Of a DNA stretch of 64,000 bases, positions 35,711 to 45,084 are shown in pieces. Location: assembly GCF_000265405.1 (NCBI RefSeq), contig NC_018010.1, forward strand, positions 868,001 to 932,000. Direction: 5' to 3'. Both the position numbers and the translations under genes were made by a program. Below the pieces are notes generated by a model. That model was not told the DNA's origin. It did no database searches and saw only the letters and a program-made list of their open reading frames with translations. The DNA comes from Belliella baltica DSM 15883 (GTDB taxonomy: Bacteria > Bacteroidota > Bacteroidia > Cytophagales > Cyclobacteriaceae). Position 1 is the first letter of the stretch. The number at the start of each line of letters is the position of its first letter.

Positions 35711-36094
35711 ATGTCAGAACAAAATAATATTACTCTATTCGATCGAAAGAACATAATTCTCGCAATTTTATTTTGCGCTTTAGGATCTTTGAATTCATTC
35801 GCTCAAGGAGAAAAGGAAAAAAATTTACCCGATACTCCTGTCAAAACAAGTGATGTTGCAGGGACTTTTGAAAATCAAGAGACTACGGCTAGTGAATCAA
35901 GATATGAGTTTGGTTTAAGGCAAAACTATCAAAATACGACTAGAGAAGTAAAGCCTGCACAAAGCAATACTGTCAAAAAAGAAAATCCGATTTACAAACA
36001 AGGAAGTGACAAGGAAGTGAAAAAAGAGGAAATGTCAACTTTATCTTTCAACCTATTTTTATATATAGTAGATAAATTCCGAGAAGATAATTAA
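35711..36094 (+). CDS. Hypothetical exported protein
   Basis: A 127-residue protein not assigned to a family. After a short charged start there is one hydrophobic segment ending SLNSFAQ, which looks like a signal peptide. The rest is polar, rich in Lys, Glu, Thr and Asn, and probably unstructured until a final hydrophobic stretch (LSFNLFLYIVDKF). It is followed by a terminator, which supports a real short transcript. Confidence 0.6.
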   Translation: MSEQNNITLFDRKNIILAILFCALGSLNSFAQGEKEKNLPDTPVKTSDVAGTFENQETTASESRYEFGLRQNYQNTTREVKPAQSNTVKKENPIYKQGSDKEVKKEEMSTLSFNLFLYIVDKFREDN

Positions 36095-36123
36095 GCAAAT
36101 ACCAATAAACCTAAAATCAAGAT

Positions 36124-36154
36124 AGACCGAGTCATAAGATTCGGTCTTTTTTTT
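36124..36154 (+). terminator. Rho-independent terminator
   Basis: AGACCGA (36124-36130) pairs with TCGGTCT (36141-36147), followed by a T-run, downstream of the small exported protein gene. Confidence 0.8.
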
Positions 36155-36278
36155 GTCTTTTAATATTCAGATTACCCACAATGATCTCATTTTTTAAAAT
36201 AATCATAGATTAGGAAATCCAAGTTTTAAACTTGTCTCGTATCTCCATCCAAATCAACAAAACCAAAAATTATATAAT

Positions 36279-36848
36279 ATGAAAACTATCAAATTATTTC
36301 AGACAGCTCTTGTCATCCTATTTTTCATAGGTTCGAATTTAGCAATTGCACAAGGTGAAAAAACAGTAACTGTAGGAGGTGCTCCAATGTATCCTTCTAA
36401 AAACATTGTAGAAAATGCCGTTAATTCAAAAGACCATACCACATTGGTAGCGGCAGTAAAAGCTGCAGGATTGGTGGAAACTTTACAAACACCTGGTCCA
36501 TTCACTGTATTTGCTCCTGATAATGCTGCATTTGCAAAATTACCAGCAGGCACTGTAGAAACGCTTGTAAAGCCAGAAAACAAGGCTACTTTAACTGGAA
36601 TTTTAACTTACCATGTTGTAGCAGGTAAAATGGGTTCAAAAGAAATTGCTGCGGCAATCAAAAAAGGAAATGGTAAAGCTGTGTTAACAACTGTCCAAGG
36701 AGGAAAATTGACTGCTTGGATGCAAGGAAAAGACCTTTACATTTCTGATGAAAATGGCAACAAATCAAAAGTAACTATTGCTGATGTGTACCAGTCAAAC
36801 GGTGTAATCCACTCAGTAGACACAGTAGTATTGCCTAAAAGCGAGTAA
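36279..36848 (+). CDS. Single-FAS1 (fasciclin) secreted protein
   Basis: A 189-residue protein with a signal peptide (ends NLAIAQ) and one FAS1 domain. The H1 box GPFTVFAPDNAAFAKLP, the central YHVVAGKM and the H2-like VIHSVDTVVLPK are all present. FAS1 proteins mediate adhesion or matrix interaction at the cell surface. It is a single-gene unit between terminators. Two multi-FAS1 lipoproteins lie near the right end of the window. Confidence 0.93.
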   Translation: MKTIKLFQTALVILFFIGSNLAIAQGEKTVTVGGAPMYPSKNIVENAVNSKDHTTLVAAVKAAGLVETLQTPGPFTVFAPDNAAFAKLPAGTVETLVKPENKATLTGILTYHVVAGKMGSKEIAAAIKKGNGKAVLTTVQGGKLTAWMQGKDLYISDENGNKSKVTIADVYQSNGVIHSVDTVVLPKSE

Positions 36849-36867
36849 TACTTTGAAAATTAAATTC

Positions 36868-36901
36868 AAAAAAAGCTGAACAGACTCGTTCAGCTTTTTT
36901 T
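36868..36901. terminator. Bidirectional terminator
   Basis: Perfect 14-bp arms (AAAAAAAGCTGAAC 36868-36881; GTTCAGCTTTTTTT 36888-36901) with loop AGACTC, between convergent genes. Confidence 0.9.
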
Positions 36902-36929
36902 ATTCGTTTAGTTTAAAGTCAGACTTAGC

Positions 36930-39779
36930 TTACCAACTTCTACCGCCTCCACCTTGCATCATTCTCATCATTGGATTCCCACCTTGCTCTCTTGTAGGCT
37001 GCTTGAAGCTTCCAATGTTGTAAGTAAAACTAAACAAAGCATATCTCGTCAAAACTCTTGTGAAAGTATCCGTAATTGAGATGTCATTGACTGTTCTAGC
37101 AATTGAGTTGTTTTGTCCCAAAAGATCGAATACAGTTACTTTAAACTCGCCTTTGTTATCTTTCAAGAATCTATATCCAGCTTCAATATTCCACAACCAT
37201 ACTTGCTGATCCAAGCCAGCTGATAAACCTCTATATAAAGCGTTGTTCACTACATTGGAAACAAATAATTTTCCATTATTTGGAGAATAGTATAATCTAA
37301 TGTTTGAGTTCTGAATGTAATAGTTGTTATTCAAATTGTTTTGCAAAGAAGAATTTACAATCGTGTACGTCCCCGTAGTAGATAAAGTAAAATCGAAATC
37401 TTTACTAATATTCGAAGTCAATGTCAAACCTTGACTCAAATCAATGTTATCATTTCTATTCAGCTGACCATTAATGATCCCTGGAGTCCTGTTGAATGAT
37501 GCTGAGGAATTCATGTTAAACTGTGACTTTATCGCCTTGATAGGAGCTCCATAAGTCATGAAAACACGGGTATTAAATTGACCTCTTAGGTTTTCAGGTC
37601 TTGAAAGTTGCCCACCTGGTCTCAAAAGAACTTCACCATTGATCAAAGTATCCTGTTGTGCCACAAATGTATTTGTTCCAATAAAATTCTCGGTCAAAGA
37701 CGCGAAAGCAAACACAAAGAAGGTTCTAGATTTCTCAAGATTTAATTTCCCAAGGTTTACAAATATATTGTGATTGAAAGATTGTCCTAAGTTTGGATTA
37801 CCCACAGACAAGTTTAGCGGGTTTCCATTGTTGATGACATTCTGTAATTGATTGACGCTAGGCTCGTTGGTAGAGGTTCTGTATCTCAATCTGAATGTCT
37901 TTCCTTTGGCCATATCTCTATAGTTCAAGTTTAAGCCTGGAAGCAAATTGCTGAATGACCTATTGAAAACTCTCTCAAGAGGGAACAAGCTTTCGTTGTC
38001 TTGTTCTGCATATTGATAGTCAAGATTAGCGTTGATATTCCAATTTTTGAAATTGTATCTATAACCCACACTAGGTCTCTGAACGACAAATTTATTATCG
38101 AACACGTTACTTAAAGCAGTATCTAAGACCATAATTCCAACCTCTGGAACTAGGCTGAAGGTTTGCTGATCAGCTGAGGATTTGTTATTAGATACTTGAT
38201 AAGAAAGCGTTAGCAATGATTTTTCATTGATTGGCTCTGTCAATTGCATTTGGGCTCTATAATTGAAACCGTCAGTCAAGCCAAAAGTCTCTTGATTGAT
38301 CGTATCACTAATATTCCTGATATAATCTCTATTTGCTGCCAGCAATTCTGCAAATGAATCTCTTTTATTAAAACTGGTATTCAAAGTTGTAGAAAGTGTT
38401 CTTCCTTGCTTTTCAAATTTGTATCTATAGACCAAATTATTTGAAAGGTTATATCCCGAAGAGTTGTTATCAGAGATTGATCTTGTTCCACTCAAAGGGT
38501 CAAGCATGCCATTCATTGTCAAAGCATCTCTATCTGTAAATGCGTTGCTTGTAGTGTAATTCAAGCTAGGCGTGATGATCAAAGCATGTTTTGGATTGAT
38601 ATCGTACTCTATTCTTGCATTGGCTCTGTGGTTACCATTTTCAACTGTATTGATCAAATCCTCTTCATAAAACTGTCTGTTGGTTTCAGATAAGATGATT
38701 TCTCTGTTGGTAAAGCTGCTTAGATTATTTCTGGAATTGCTGTAAAAGTAGCTTCCTGTTACATTCATTTTTGTACCGAGCTTATCAGAATAGTTCAAGC
38801 CCATACTGTTTGTTGTGATGATTCCATTAGCTTGACCTCCTCCGAAATTAGCAGGTCCACCTCTTGGGCCTCCACCTCCGGGACGACCACCGCCTCCGCC
38901 ACCAAGGTCTTCTTGGGAAAAATTCTGTTGGTTCACATTATTGAAAAGTCCGACTAGCGAGATTCTTCTGTCTCCTTTGAAGAAGTTCAAACTTCCACCT
39001 GCAGAATAGCGGTCATCGGTACCATATCCGGCGTAAACTCTACCGAAAGTTCCTTGTCTTCTATCACCTCTTGTTACAATATTTATGGTACGGGCATAAT
39101 TTCCGTCATCAAAGCCTGTCAATCTCGCTTGATCGGATCTTTGATCTAATATTTCTACTCTATCGATCACATCAGAAGGAAGGTTTCTCATGGCCAAAAA
39201 TGGGTCATTTCCGAAAAATTCACGTCCATCCACCAAGACTTTCTGTACATTTTCTCCTCTTGCTTGAATCTGACCATTTTGGATAGTAACGCCAGGAAGC
39301 TTTCGAATCAAATCCTCTGCATCTCCGTTTTCTCTGGTCTTGAAAGCCGCAGCATTGAAAGAAGTCGTATCTCCTTTTTGTTCACCTACTACCACTTGAC
39401 CTTCGATAACCACTTCTCCTAAGAGTTTGCTGTCTTCATTCAGAGCAATGATTCCCAAATCTAGCCCTTCTGCTCTGCCCATCTCTTTAGAGAACTTCTC
39501 AAAACCCAAGAAAATAATTTCAACTTTCACTGTTGGAATCCATGGTCTGCTTACTTCAAAATTCCCGTCAATATCAGTGACAGTAGAAGCTAATAAAGAA
39601 TCTGTAACGGTTTTTACCAATACATTTGCTCCTATCAAAGGTTGTTTCGAAGGACCTTCAATCACCTTTCCTTTAAATTTCAAATCAGGCCTGCCTTGCT
39701 GTGTGCGCTGTGCCGAAACCTCCAAGGTAGCAGCCATCATGATAAGCAAGAAAAATAATCTGTAAATCGTAATTTTCAT
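36930..39779 (-). CDS. Large TonB-receptor-like outer-membrane barrel protein
   Basis: A 949-residue protein with a signal peptide (ends LEVSAQ), a carboxypeptidase-regulatory-like domain (about 32-115), a plug-like segment (DAEDLIRKLPGVTIQNGQ, VQKVLVDGREFFG) and an OMP_b-brl_3-type barrel. An unusual glycine/arginine/proline-rich stretch lies at about residues 290-312 (GGGGGRPGGGGPRGG), and the C-terminus ends MMRMMQGGGGRSW rather than the normal terminal beta-strand. The substrate is unknown and no SusD neighbour is present. A 274-bp spacer (39780-40053) upstream holds only a short direct repeat. Confidence 0.88.
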   Translation of the reverse strand: MKITIYRLFFLLIMMAATLEVSAQRTQQGRPDLKFKGKVIEGPSKQPLIGANVLVKTVTDSLLASTVTDIDGNFEVSRPWIPTVKVEIIFLGFEKFSKEMGRAEGLDLGIIALNEDSKLLGEVVIEGQVVVGEQKGDTTSFNAAAFKTRENGDAEDLIRKLPGVTIQNGQIQARGENVQKVLVDGREFFGNDPFLAMRNLPSDVIDRVEILDQRSDQARLTGFDDGNYARTINIVTRGDRRQGTFGRVYAGYGTDDRYSAGGSLNFFKGDRRISLVGLFNNVNQQNFSQEDLGGGGGGRPGGGGPRGGPANFGGGQANGIITTNSMGLNYSDKLGTKMNVTGSYFYSNSRNNLSSFTNREIILSETNRQFYEEDLINTVENGNHRANARIEYDINPKHALIITPSLNYTTSNAFTDRDALTMNGMLDPLSGTRSISDNNSSGYNLSNNLVYRYKFEKQGRTLSTTLNTSFNKRDSFAELLAANRDYIRNISDTINQETFGLTDGFNYRAQMQLTEPINEKSLLTLSYQVSNNKSSADQQTFSLVPEVGIMVLDTALSNVFDNKFVVQRPSVGYRYNFKNWNINANLDYQYAEQDNESLFPLERVFNRSFSNLLPGLNLNYRDMAKGKTFRLRYRTSTNEPSVNQLQNVINNGNPLNLSVGNPNLGQSFNHNIFVNLGKLNLEKSRTFFVFAFASLTENFIGTNTFVAQQDTLINGEVLLRPGGQLSRPENLRGQFNTRVFMTYGAPIKAIKSQFNMNSSASFNRTPGIINGQLNRNDNIDLSQGLTLTSNISKDFDFTLSTTGTYTIVNSSLQNNLNNNYYIQNSNIRLYYSPNNGKLFVSNVVNNALYRGLSAGLDQQVWLWNIEAGYRFLKDNKGEFKVTVFDLLGQNNSIARTVNDISITDTFTRVLTRYALFSFTYNIGSFKQPTREQGGNPMMRMMQGGGGRSW

Positions 39780-39907
39780 TCATTTGGTTTTTAAATCTAG
39801 TCTTAGACATCCGGAATGATCTAAAAGTTTAACTCGTATAATTGGTAAATTTTAAAAGGATTTTTTTCAGGTTAAAAGGTGAAAAAAGAGGGTAAATATA
39901 GGGGAAG

Positions 39908-40001
39908 AGAGTTGGAATAGTGGATTGGGTCATGTGTGTTGGAAGGTTAAAAAGTTGGAAAGTTTTAAGGTTTGGGGGAAAAAGAGTTGGTATAGTGGAT
40001 T
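39908..40001. repeat. Short direct repeat in spacer
   Basis: A 19-bp sequence, AGAGTTGGAATAGTGGATT at 39908-39926, recurs at 39983-40001 with one mismatch. The surrounding spacer is purine-rich and shows no other structure. Confidence 0.5.
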
Positions 40002-40053
40002 AGGAGATTTAGAGCTAATGGGTTAGTATTCTATGTGCTTAATTCTTTGTACA

Positions 40054-40776
40054 TTATGCAAGCAAATCATTGACAACTACTGATGCACAGGCACAGCCGA
40101 AGGCGGCTGGTAAGAATGACATGGTGCCATAAGCTGACTTCTTGAAGTTTCTACCATCTGTCATCATCAGACTATCTTTGAGATAGAGTTCGGTGGAAAA
40201 TACAGCTTTAAAGCCAGAAGAGATGCCTTTATTCTTAATCCTTTTTCGAACATGCTTCGCCAATTTACAATTATAGGTCTCAGAAATATCTGCTACTTTA
40301 ATTTGTGTAGGATCTACTTTCCCTCCTGCACCCATAGAACTAACTATCGGAAATCCACGCTTGTAAGCGCTTTCGATCAGGTGTAGTTTGGGAGTAAAAC
40401 TATCAATACAATCCACTACATAATCATAATCATTCTCTTGAAGCAAATTAAACATCGCTCCAGGTTTGAGAAACTCTTTGATCACATGGATTTTGAGATT
40501 TGGATTGATTGCAGTCAAGCGCTCTTCCATCCATTCTGCTTTGAGTTGCCCTATATTTTTTTGAGTTGCTGGAAGCTGCCGATTACAATTGCTGATATCT
40601 ACGGCATCACCATCAATGATTGTCATTTCTCCTATACCGCTTCTGCAGATAAATTCGGCAGCAAATGAACCAACTCCACCAAGCCCAACGACCAAGACAT
40701 GTTTACCTGCTAATTTTTCTAGCCCTTCTCTACCTGTGATCAATTCTGTTCTAGAGAGCCATTCAAAATCATTCAT
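40054..40776 (-). CDS. tcdA: tRNA threonylcarbamoyladenosine dehydratase
   Basis: A 240-residue ThiF/E1-like protein from the ATG at 40776 (MNDFEWLSRTELI). ATP-binding VLVVGLGGVGSFAAEFICR, the acidic IIDGDAVDISNCNRQ and YVVDCIDSFTPK follow the TcdA order, and the C-terminal basic/cysteine region is present. TcdA (CsdL/YgdL) cyclises t6A to ct6A in tRNA. It overlaps the upstream TatD-family gene by 8 bp. Confidence 0.92.
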   Translation of the reverse strand: MNDFEWLSRTELITGREGLEKLAGKHVLVVGLGGVGSFAAEFICRSGIGEMTIIDGDAVDISNCNRQLPATQKNIGQLKAEWMEERLTAINPNLKIHVIKEFLKPGAMFNLLQENDYDYVVDCIDSFTPKLHLIESAYKRGFPIVSSMGAGGKVDPTQIKVADISETYNCKLAKHVRKRIKNKGISSGFKAVFSTELYLKDSLMMTDGRNFKKSAYGTMSFLPAAFGCACASVVVNDLLA

Positions 40777-41416
40777 CAATTTTTCTTTTTGATATTTTAT
40801 TCCAATTGTCAATCACCTGCTTTGCCAATGTCTCTACAGGAAGCTGCAAAAGTAAGGAAGCTTGAGAAAAAACTTGTTCAATTTTAAGTTCAGAATCATC
40901 AGTTTCAAAAAAAATCCGTTCCAAAGGGCATTTTTTCAAAAATTCTTGCGCATTTGAAGCAGGTTTCAAGATATCTTTTCCAAAAGAAAAATAGATAGGA
41001 AAGTTCAATAAAGATGCTCCAATAGTTGGTTTTTGATTGTAAGCATGCCAAATGATAGCTGGAAGAGCTGAATCATTTTTGAGGATTTGTTGGAGGAGGT
41101 GAAGCCCTTTGACCTGATGCATGATAATGGGCAAGCCTAATTCCTTAGCCCAATGAATTTGAGCTGTAAATGCTGATAGTTGGAGGTTGAGATCGGAACC
41201 TTTGAGCAAATCAAAGCCACACTCTCCTATTGCCATCAGATTTTTATCTTGAGAAAAAACCTTCATTTTTTCTAAATCTTGCACCCAAGAATCCTTCAAG
41301 TACCAAGGATGAAGGCCCAAAGAATACCATGCAATTGCTTTTTGATCATTTGTACTTTGATTGTAAATTGAAAAGCTAGACGTATTTTGATGGGTATGTA
41401 GGTCAAATAAATTCAT
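40769..41416 (-). CDS. TatD-family hydrolase
   Basis: A 215-residue metal-dependent hydrolase from the ATG at 41416 (an in-frame TTG lies three codons upstream). The FDLHTHQN motif, AIGECGFDL, IIMHQVKG and FETDDSELKIE correspond to the metal ligands of TatD-type nucleases. It is shorter than E. coli TatD (260 residues) and resembles the compact Bacteroidota form. It is translationally coupled to tcdA through an 8-bp overlap. Confidence 0.88.
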   Translation of the reverse strand: MNLFDLHTHQNTSSFSIYNQSTNDQKAIAWYSLGLHPWYLKDSWVQDLEKMKVFSQDKNLMAIGECGFDLLKGSDLNLQLSAFTAQIHWAKELGLPIIMHQVKGLHLLQQILKNDSALPAIIWHAYNQKPTIGASLLNFPIYFSFGKDILKPASNAQEFLKKCPLERIFFETDDSELKIEQVFSQASLLLQLPVETLAKQVIDNWNKISKRKIDE

Positions 41417-41481
41417 AACATCCAATGTCCTTTTTTGATTTTATCTATTTAAGTATTAGTTTACGGGAAATATTGAATTCT

Positions 41482-42633
41482 ATGAAAAACACAGCACTCT
41501 TCCTCTTTTTACTTGTATTTATAATTTCTTGCTCTGAAGGAGATAATAAAAGTAATGAAAACCCTGACAATCTTAATTTAACGAAGGTTGATTCAATTCA
41601 AATTCCATATTTAGGATTACTTAATTTGATGGATGTTCATCCAGAGTCAGGAAAGGTTTTGCTTTTCAATCAGCAGATGGGGACTTTGGTCGTTGGAGGT
41701 TTTGAAGGAAATCAAGTCGAGGAATTTGCAAAAAATACAGATTCACCTGATAGTTATGGATCATTTCCATTGGGAGCAGGTAAATTTAGTGAAGATGGGG
41801 AGCGTTTTACTATCATTTCAAATCAAGGGGTCTATACTTATGATTTGCAAGGCAATTTAATTCAAGGTGGCAAGCATCAAGTAGAGGAAATGCCTGCTTT
41901 TTCTGGAAGGGCATCAGTGGACATGGAATTTTATTGGGTTGAACATAAGATTTTGACAACAGGAGCAGGGAGAACCCAATATCAAAGAAACACACCTGAA
42001 TTTTATGAAAATTATACTTCTTTGGCTTGGTTTGATACGACAGCAAGGAAAGTAGAACGATTTTTCTATTTAGATGAAACCAGTTTTTTCAGAAATGGCA
42101 AAGCGCATGACATTGCACATATGATCCCAAGAATGACAGCAGATAAAGATCATATTTATCTTATTCAAGGCATAGAGCCTGCCCTGAATATTCATAGTAT
42201 CCAAGCGCCATATGAAAAAATCACGCGGGTTCCTCTCAATATTGCAGATTATACATTTAACCAAGGTCAGCCATTTGCAGAAGCTGACCCAAGAATGATC
42301 AATCCCGATATTTTTACAGGGATTTTTGAAAATTTAAAAGTAACGGATGAGTATATTTTAGTGTCCTTTTTCCCAGGAGTTCCTGAATTAGATCAGGACA
42401 AATATGAAAATATGGGTTGGCAAGAATTGCTTCCCAAACTAGCTGTGGACTATCCAAAGAGGATGTTGGTAATGGATAAGCAAGGAAATATGCTGAAGGA
42501 AATCCCCATTCCAAAAGAATTTAATACCCGTCAGTGGCTTGAAAGAGATGGGTATCTATATTTCTTAGCTTCCATCAATCTAGAAGAAGAGGAGGATTTT
42601 GTAAAGATTTACAAGGTTAAACTGGGGGAGTGA
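41482..42633 (+). CDS. DUF4221-like beta-propeller lipoprotein (paralogue)
   Basis: A 383-residue lipoprotein from the ATG at 41482, which opens the signal peptide (LLVFIISCSEGD). An in-frame start 19 codons upstream was rejected because it precedes the signal. The layout parallels the 15631-16812 protein: an N-terminal KVDSIQIPYLG strand, then DSPDSYG where the other has EGPDAFG, then a VYTYDLQGNLI blade. It is probably a six-bladed propeller of unknown function. Confidence 0.7.
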   Translation: MKNTALFLFLLVFIISCSEGDNKSNENPDNLNLTKVDSIQIPYLGLLNLMDVHPESGKVLLFNQQMGTLVVGGFEGNQVEEFAKNTDSPDSYGSFPLGAGKFSEDGERFTIISNQGVYTYDLQGNLIQGGKHQVEEMPAFSGRASVDMEFYWVEHKILTTGAGRTQYQRNTPEFYENYTSLAWFDTTARKVERFFYLDETSFFRNGKAHDIAHMIPRMTADKDHIYLIQGIEPALNIHSIQAPYEKITRVPLNIADYTFNQGQPFAEADPRMINPDIFTGIFENLKVTDEYILVSFFPGVPELDQDKYENMGWQELLPKLAVDYPKRMLVMDKQGNMLKEIPIPKEFNTRQWLERDGYLYFLASINLEEEEDFVKIYKVKLGE

Positions 42634-43901
42634 AATAATTTGAGAGGTTAAAGGAGGAAAATTGTTTAATTGCTTAACTGTTGAGGCGTCTCACTTACAG
42701 GATAAATCAGGGTAGAAAACTATTAAGGGTTAAATGTTAAACTCACCCTCCCAAATACAGCTATACTTTTGAATGTGGGGATAGAGTGAAATTTATGTTG
42801 AATTTTAACTAAAAAAGAGGAAAGGAGGGAGATGACATTGACACTTAATCATTGATTTTTGCATGGATTATAAGCTTACTTTTTGGACTGTTATCTACAT
42901 CGTTTTCTTAATTATTCCTGGGGTCTTTTTCAAAAGATTTTATTTTCAAGGTCATTTTAATAAGCAGTTTCAATCTGGGTTATATGCAGATCGGTTGATC
43001 ACAAGTTTGTTTTGGGGTGCTATCATTCAAGGGATAACCATTCAAATTTTAATACAAACGAGTGATTTGAATTTGGGGAGCTTCTCTGATGTATATAACG
43101 AGGTATACAATAGTATCTCAAACAAAAGCCTTCCGAATGGGAGTTCTCGGTTATTTCACTTTGCTTCTATCTATCTGATAGGCTCTGTATCCATAGGGAT
43201 TTTATTCGGTCATTTGTCACATAAGCTAGTTAGAAAAACTAAGTTGGATCTGAATTATGCAGTCTTCCGTTTTTCAAATAAGTGGTATTATTATTTTACT
43301 GGAGAGATTTTAAATACCCATGAATTTAAATTAAAGAAATCGAAGAATGGAAAGGTATTCTCTACTATTGTGGATGTGTTGGTAGATTATGGAGAGGGTA
43401 ATAATGTTCTTTTTTCTAGTGCATTGACTCAATATAGTCTATGTCCTAAGGGCGACCTTGAGACATTATATTTGACAGGGACAGGTAGATATAAGAAAGT
43501 AGAAGGCCAAAAACCTGAATTAAAAATGATTCCAGGAGATTGTTTTATAATTCCATACCATAGGGTGTTAAACATGAATATTGACTATGTTATAGAAAAA
43601 AGTGAGGAGAAAAAAATTGGAAGGATAAAGCGTTTTGTGTTAGGCTTATTAACATTTGTTTCGATTTTATTATTGCTCACGGTTTTCATTTTACCATGGT
43701 TTACCGAAGCAGGATTAATGACAAAAGTTACTTCTACAATTGTTTTTTTTATCGCTTGGTTGTTTCTTATGGTATCCTACACGGGATTAGTTTCACAAGA
43801 AAATGAATTAAGTTCTAGAGCTATTATTGTTAGCTTTATTATAATACTCCCCAAAATTGAGACCAGAGGTTAAGTTAAAAAAACCGTTTAAATTTAACCT
43901 T

Positions 43902-44195
43902 ATGAACAAGCAAACAAGACGAAAGTTTTCTCCTGAGTTCAAGGCAAAAGTGGCCCTTGAAGCAATCAAGAATCAGTTTACATTGGCTGAATTGTCCAAG
44001 AAGTTCGATGTTAGCCCTGTGATTATCTCCAAGTGGAAGGGTGAGTTTTTGGATAATATGTCAGCTGTATTTGAAAAGGATCATTCAAAGAAAAAGGAAG
44101 AAGGCCCTGCCCTTGAGCAGCTCTATGCCCAGATCGGAGAGCTAAAAGTAGAGAATGACTTTTTAAAAAAAAGCTGCAAGAAACTGGGGATATGA
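43902..44195 (+). CDS. IS3-family transposase OrfA
   Basis: A 97-residue HTH_Tnp_1 protein from the ATG at 43902: RRKFSPEFKAKVALEAI, then the HTH LAELSKKFDVSPVIISKWK, then a leucine-zipper-like C-terminus (LEQLYAQIGELKVENDFLKK). Its stop overlaps the orfB ATG (ATGA). A run of eight A (44165-44172) in frame A-AAA-AAA allows a -1 frameshift that would fuse OrfA to OrfB, as in most IS3 elements. Confidence 0.92.
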   Translation: MNKQTRRKFSPEFKAKVALEAIKNQFTLAELSKKFDVSPVIISKWKGEFLDNMSAVFEKDHSKKKEEGPALEQLYAQIGELKVENDFLKKSCKKLGI

Positions 44196-45028
44196 AAGAC
44201 CGGACGACATTGGTTTGTTCCGATTATAAGGGGCTTTCTATAAGGAAACAGTGTGAAGTATTGGAGGTTCCCCGAAGCAGTCTATATTACAAACCAAAAG
44301 GGGAAAACGAGATCAATCTGAAACTGATGGGAATCATGGACAGGCATCTTACCGATCACCCTACTGAAGGCGTTGTGTCGATGGTCTATCTGTTGACAGG
44401 ACTGGGCTTCGTTGTCGGCCCAAAGCGCATCAGGAGGCTTTTCAGGCTGATGGGCAGGGAAACCCTTTACAGGAGGAAGAACCTTACCAAATCCGGTTTG
44501 CGTGAATATATCAGGCCTTATCTTCTCAGGAACTTAAAGATTGAAAGGCCCAACCAAGTGTGGGTAACCGATATCACCTACATTCCGATGCAGAAGGGGT
44601 TTATGTTCCTGACCGCAGTCATGGATGTTTACAGCAGAAGGATACTGTCATGGGGTATATCCAACAGTCAGGACGCCAAATGGTGTAAGCAGGTAATCGA
44701 AGAGGCCATCAGAGAAAATGGTAAGCCAGAGATAGTCAATTCCGATCAGGGAAGCCAGTACACATCAGCCTTATGGATCAATTACCTTGAAGGGCTGGAT
44801 ATCAAAGTATCAATGGACGGAAAGGGAAGGGCTTTGGACAATGTATATATTGAAAGGTTCTGGAAGTCGATCAAGTATGATTACATCTATCTGAACCCAA
44901 GCGAGGACGGTTATGACCTGCTCAAAGGTGTCAAATGGTATATTGAATATTACAACCAAAAGGTTCATCATACCACTAGGGAGAAGCCTGGGGAAAGATA
45001 TTATGGGCCAACCCGAAAAGCAGCATAA
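44192..45028 (+). CDS. IS3-family transposase OrfB (rve/DDE integrase)
   Basis: A 278-residue catalytic subunit. An HTH_21-like region (HPTEGVVSMVYLLTGLG) comes before the integrase core. The DDE residues lie in VWVTDITYIPM, IVNSDQGSQYTS and NVYIERFWKSIKYDYIYL. The C-terminus has the usual YYNQKVHHTTREKPGERY end. It looks intact, so the element may be active. It would be made either from its own ATG by coupling with orfA or as an OrfAB fusion after -1 frameshifting. Confidence 0.95.
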   Translation: MKDRTTLVCSDYKGLSIRKQCEVLEVPRSSLYYKPKGENEINLKLMGIMDRHLTDHPTEGVVSMVYLLTGLGFVVGPKRIRRLFRLMGRETLYRRKNLTKSGLREYIRPYLLRNLKIERPNQVWVTDITYIPMQKGFMFLTAVMDVYSRRILSWGISNSQDAKWCKQVIEEAIRENGKPEIVNSDQGSQYTSALWINYLEGLDIKVSMDGKGRALDNVYIERFWKSIKYDYIYLNPSEDGYDLLKGVKWYIEYYNQKVHHTTREKPGERYYGPTRKAA

Positions 45029-45036
45029 AGTAAAAG

Positions 45037-45084
45037 TTAGTTGTCCTATTTCCCAAGGGTACCCTTGGGAAATAGGACAACTAA
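45037..45084. repeat. 48-bp perfect palindrome inside the IS
   Basis: The 24-base half beginning TTAGTTGTCCTATTTCCC and ending AAGGGT is followed with no spacer by its exact reverse complement. It begins 8 bp after the orfB stop and ends 57 bp before the right inverted repeat. It could act as a terminator-like hairpin or an anti-readthrough device for the element, or as a protein-binding site. Confidence 0.9.
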
